Positions 5,685-7,566 of a DNA stretch of 7,566 bases are shown here, in pieces. Position numbers and translations under genes: made by a program. Numbering within the stretch: the first letter of the stretch is position 1; each line of letters starts with the position of its first letter. The stretch covers positions 1 through 7,566 of the forward strand of contig CAITZE010000211.1 of NCBI GenBank assembly GCA_903896775.1, read 5' to 3'. The notes under the pieces are model-generated. The model worked only from the letters and a program-made list of their open reading frames with translations. It had not been told where the DNA came from and did no database searches. Origin of the DNA: an uncultured bacterium (lineage in GTDB: Bacteria > Pseudomonadota > Alphaproteobacteria > Rhodospirillales > Rhodospirillaceae).

Positions 5685-5990
5685 ACGACTCCAGTTAGCA
5701 CGCATTGCGAAATACGATTTCCACCATGCGCGCTTCATAAAAACGCTGGTTTCGAAAGCAAACCATTGCTTGGGTATGGATAAAATTAGAACCGCCGATA
5801 GCGCTGTCCACACCCATTACACCACGCGCAGTAGAAGGTTTAATTGTTAAAAGCGTCGCTTGCTTCGTAACGAGGCCGTTACCAAATTCCACATTGCATT
5901 CCCGTGACAGGACTCCTACCAAATCGACTGTGAGGCGATACAGACGGAGCCGATAAGCATCCGCGCGCCGAACCTGTGGGGGGGCCACCG
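5685..5990. other. 306-bp stretch with no defensible gene
   Basis: This gap between the stress protein and the EAL-like gene is less GC-rich than its neighbours. A minus-strand frame stays open over most of it (5695-5988, GTG start, 97 codons), but the product matches no family I know and has no Shine-Dalgarno I can point to. Small hairpins are visible: GTAACG (5867-5872) with CGTTAC (5877-5882), 4-nt loop, and TGGTTT (5747-5752) with AAACCA (5760-5765), 7-nt loop. Neither is followed by a T-run. The long leader may hold the promoter and regulatory region of the downstream gene, or a decayed gene. Confidence 0.45.
5978..5984 (+). promoter_or_regulatory. G7 tract serving as ribosome site of the EAL-like gene
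   Basis: Seven consecutive G stand 6 nt before the ATG at 5991 and are the only purine-rich sequence available as a Shine-Dalgarno. Mutation of the tract length could change translation. If the GTG at 5976 were used instead, the tract would lie inside the coding sequence. Confidence 0.5.
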
Positions 5991-7229
5991 ATGACTGAAA
6001 TTACGCCGCAAAAAGTCGTGCCGCATCCGAAGGCCGAGTTGACCAAGCCGCATGATTTGCGCGCACTGGTTCACGATATGAGTCAATGGCGTCATGCTCC
6101 GGTCGAAAACGTCCATCTCATTTTGATCAGTCTCGGCGGCGCCGTCCCGCAAGCCAAACATACACCGGAAATGATCGCGCAGATCGGTATCGGCCTTTGC
6201 ACGCTTGCGAGTCATCGCGGCATCCGGATTTATCAAGTCGCGCCGGCAGACTTCGCGGTCATGGTGCGGATTTCCGGCCAGCTGTTGATGGACTTGATGC
6301 GCGACTTGAAAGTGGAATTGCTGCGCGTTGTAGAACGCCACTGCCCGGAAAACTTCGGCACCATCAATCAAAACCGCTTTGTGATGCTCTTCAATCTTAC
6401 AGAGCAATACCGCGTGGCCGCCGAACGTGTGGCAAAGTACGCGCTCGATGCCCAAAAAGCCAACGACCCCGAGGTCAATCAGCAGAAGGCGCTGCGCCCG
6501 CTTTCGCCCGAAGATCTTGAAAACGTGCTGCACGCCTTTAAGAAATTCGGCTCGGACAAATTTCTGAAAGCTTTCATGCGCGATCAGGCTGTGGTGCGCA
6601 ACGTCGCCGGCCAAGCTCAGCCGTGGATGCACGAATACTTCATCAGCATGGATTCTTTGCGTAAGCCGCTTTTCATCGATGTGGAGATGCGCGCTTCGGG
6701 TGCTTTGTTCAACGACTTCACCCGCGTCCTCGACCAAATTGTGCTGCGGGCCTTCAAGCATATGGAGACGACGGCCGCGCCGTTCTCCATCAACGTCAAC
6801 GTCGTCACAGTCTTTACTGCCGCCTTCGCCGACTTCATGGATCAGACCCCAAAAGAGACTTTATCGCGGCTGACATTCGAATTTCGCCAGGCCGATATCG
6901 TCGAGCATTTCGATGAGTTTGAAATCGCGCGCGGCATGATCCACGCCATGGGCGCGCATATCGGTGTCGATAAAATCTTCCCGCAGACCCTGGGGCTGGT
7001 CGATCTGGATTATATTGGCGCGCGCTACGCCAAAGTGCTTTGGCGCGAAAGCGCCGAAGACGTTCTCAGAGAACGCGGCAAGACCTTCAAATATATGATC
7101 GAGTGCGGTGTAGAGCCGATTTTGATCAGGGTCGACAACCCACGCGCACTCACCGTGGGTGCGGAATTGGGTGTGAATACATTCCAAGGCTTCTTGATCG
7201 ACGACGGCCTGCGCAAACGCGCTGCTTAG
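5991..7229 (+). CDS. Degenerate EAL-domain protein (probable catalytically inactive GGDEF-EAL type)
   Basis: A 412-residue soluble protein with no membrane segment. Residues about 225-410 follow the layout of an EAL c-di-GMP phosphodiesterase: PLFIDVEMRASG in place of the QP-EALLR block, SINVN (266-270) for the usual SVNLS, LTFEF (294-298) for the LELTE strand, IGVDKIF (324-330) for IDDFG, and the final LGVNTFQGFLID (393-404) close to the typical GxxxxQGY block. Catalytic signatures are lost: EAL is replaced by DVE, and the second Asp of DDFG by Lys328. Hydrolysis of c-di-GMP is therefore unlikely. Residues about 38-150 may be a decayed GGDEF-like domain (VHLILISL, then RIYQVAPADFAVMV), but this is less sure. 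A polar helical linker (150-200) joins the parts. The ATG at 5991 is preferred over an in-frame GTG at 5976 because of the G-rich ribosome site. It is convergent with the next gene, with 7 bp between stops. The likely role is a binding or scaffold protein. Confidence 0.75.
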   Translation: MTEITPQKVVPHPKAELTKPHDLRALVHDMSQWRHAPVENVHLILISLGGAVPQAKHTPEMIAQIGIGLCTLASHRGIRIYQVAPADFAVMVRISGQLLMDLMRDLKVELLRVVERHCPENFGTINQNRFVMLFNLTEQYRVAAERVAKYALDAQKANDPEVNQQKALRPLSPEDLENVLHAFKKFGSDKFLKAFMRDQAVVRNVAGQAQPWMHEYFISMDSLRKPLFIDVEMRASGALFNDFTRVLDQIVLRAFKHMETTAAPFSINVNVVTVFTAAFADFMDQTPKETLSRLTFEFRQADIVEHFDEFEIARGMIHAMGAHIGVDKIFPQTLGLVDLDYIGARYAKVLWRESAEDVLRERGKTFKYMIECGVEPILIRVDNPRALTVGAELGVNTFQGFLIDDGLRKRAA

Positions 7230-7236
7230 CCGTAAA

Positions 7237-7566
7237 TTATTTGGCTGAAGGTTTGCTCTTCGCGGGCTTGGTTTTTATGCCGAGCCCGATGCCCCAGTCC
7301 CTCGCCCAGCCCAGACCCTGCTCGGTTTCGCCGCGCGGGTTATATTCAGCGCCCACCCAGCCGTCGTAGCCGTGGGCATCGAGCATGTCGAAAATGAAGT
7401 GCCAGTTGATCTCGCCCAGGCGGTCCGGCTCGTGGCGGCCGGGCACGCCCGCCACCTGGATGTGACCGACCAGCGGGAGATTGTTTTCGAGGAATTCGCC
7501 GAGATTGCCCTGGGTGCGCTGGGCATGATGGAGATCGTATTGCAGGGCCAGATTCTTGTGATCGAC
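7237..7566 (-). CDS. hyi: Hydroxypyruvate isomerase family TIM-barrel protein (N-terminus outside window)
   Basis: The leftward frame is open from the window edge (7566) to the TAA at 7237-7239, giving 109 C-terminal residues. The sequence starts VDHKNLALQYDLHHAQR and continues GHIQVAGVPGRHEPDRLGEIN and DGWVGAEYNPRG, which are the late-barrel motifs of the Hyi/OtnI family. These enzymes have a xylose-isomerase-like barrel with a metal site: the Asp-His pair in YDLHH, the His in GHIQ and the Glu in GAEY are in the expected places for metal and catalytic residues. Hyi interconverts hydroxypyruvate and tartronate semialdehyde; the related OtnI isomerises 2-oxo-tetronates, and the two cannot be told apart from this fragment. 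The last residues (KTKPAKSKPSAK) form a short Lys/Pro-rich tail beyond the barrel. The GTG at 7455 is internal. It is convergent with the EAL-like gene, with only 7 bp between stops and no terminator visible. Confidence 0.88.
   Translation of the reverse strand, partial: VDHKNLALQYDLHHAQRTQGNLGEFLENNLPLVGHIQVAGVPGRHEPDRLGEINWHFIFDMLDAHGYDGWVGAEYNPRGETEQGLGWARDWGIGLGIKTKPAKSKPSAK

Noticed and set aside
3325..5849. A 12-mer GTTTAATTGTTA found both at 3325-3336 and 5838-5849
   Set aside because: A pair of matching 12-mers is expected by chance in a window of this size, and the flanks do not match.
5687..5915. GANTC (CcrM-type methylation) sites in the leader of the EAL-like gene
   Set aside because: GANTC sites also occur in several coding regions of the window, so there is no special clustering to support cell-cycle control.
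5916..6761. A 281-codon minus-strand frame overlapping the EAL-like gene
   Set aside because: The product is rich in His and Arg with no recognisable motif, while the plus strand shows an EAL layout and a good start; treated as antisense shadow.

Overview
The window reads as an ordinary chromosomal segment of a Gram-negative bacterium, most likely an alphaproteobacterium. The evidence is the gene order Cox11/CtaG, cytochrome oxidase subunit III, DUF983 (a common aa3-oxidase cluster layout in that class), moderately GC-rich coding sequence, and GTG/TTG starts with clear Shine-Dalgarno sites. I cannot name a genus. No rRNA, tRNA, CRISPR array, insertion sequence or phage gene is visible.

Region 1 (1-1860, rightward) is the tail of a cytochrome c oxidase operon. 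It holds the copper chaperone Cox11 (5' end outside the window), subunit III, and a small zinc-ribbon membrane protein of the DUF983 family. A strong intrinsic terminator lies between subunit III and DUF983. A second hairpin lies in the convergent gap between DUF983 and amt.

Region 2 (1866-3333, leftward) holds an Amt-type ammonium channel with no GlnK neighbour. Upstream of it is an AT-rich gap that carries a perfect 12-bp stem-loop, probably the terminator of the leftward tusA-like gene.

Region 3 (3334-5684) is a small sulfur-handling cluster. A TusA-family sulfur carrier (leftward) is divergent from a YeeE/YedE-family sulfur-compound transporter (rightward), across a gap of only 50 bp that contains a perfect palindrome. 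A single-domain rhodanese and a universal-stress-type protein follow on the right. A reasonable inference is import of a reduced sulfur compound by the YeeE protein and handling of sulfane sulfur by the TusA and rhodanese proteins.

Region 4 (5685-7229) is a roughly 300-bp stretch with no gene I can defend, followed by a protein resembling a fused GGDEF-EAL in which the EAL catalytic signatures are lost. This suggests a c-di-GMP effector or scaffold rather than an enzyme. Region 5 (7237-7566, leftward) is the C-terminal part of a hydroxypyruvate isomerase-family protein that runs off the window.

The most interesting items are the degenerate EAL protein with its poly-G leader, the palindrome in the 50-bp divergent gap, the long AT-rich 3' region of the tusA-like gene, and the terminator inside the oxidase operon. 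I did not find a convincing undescribed multi-gene system.
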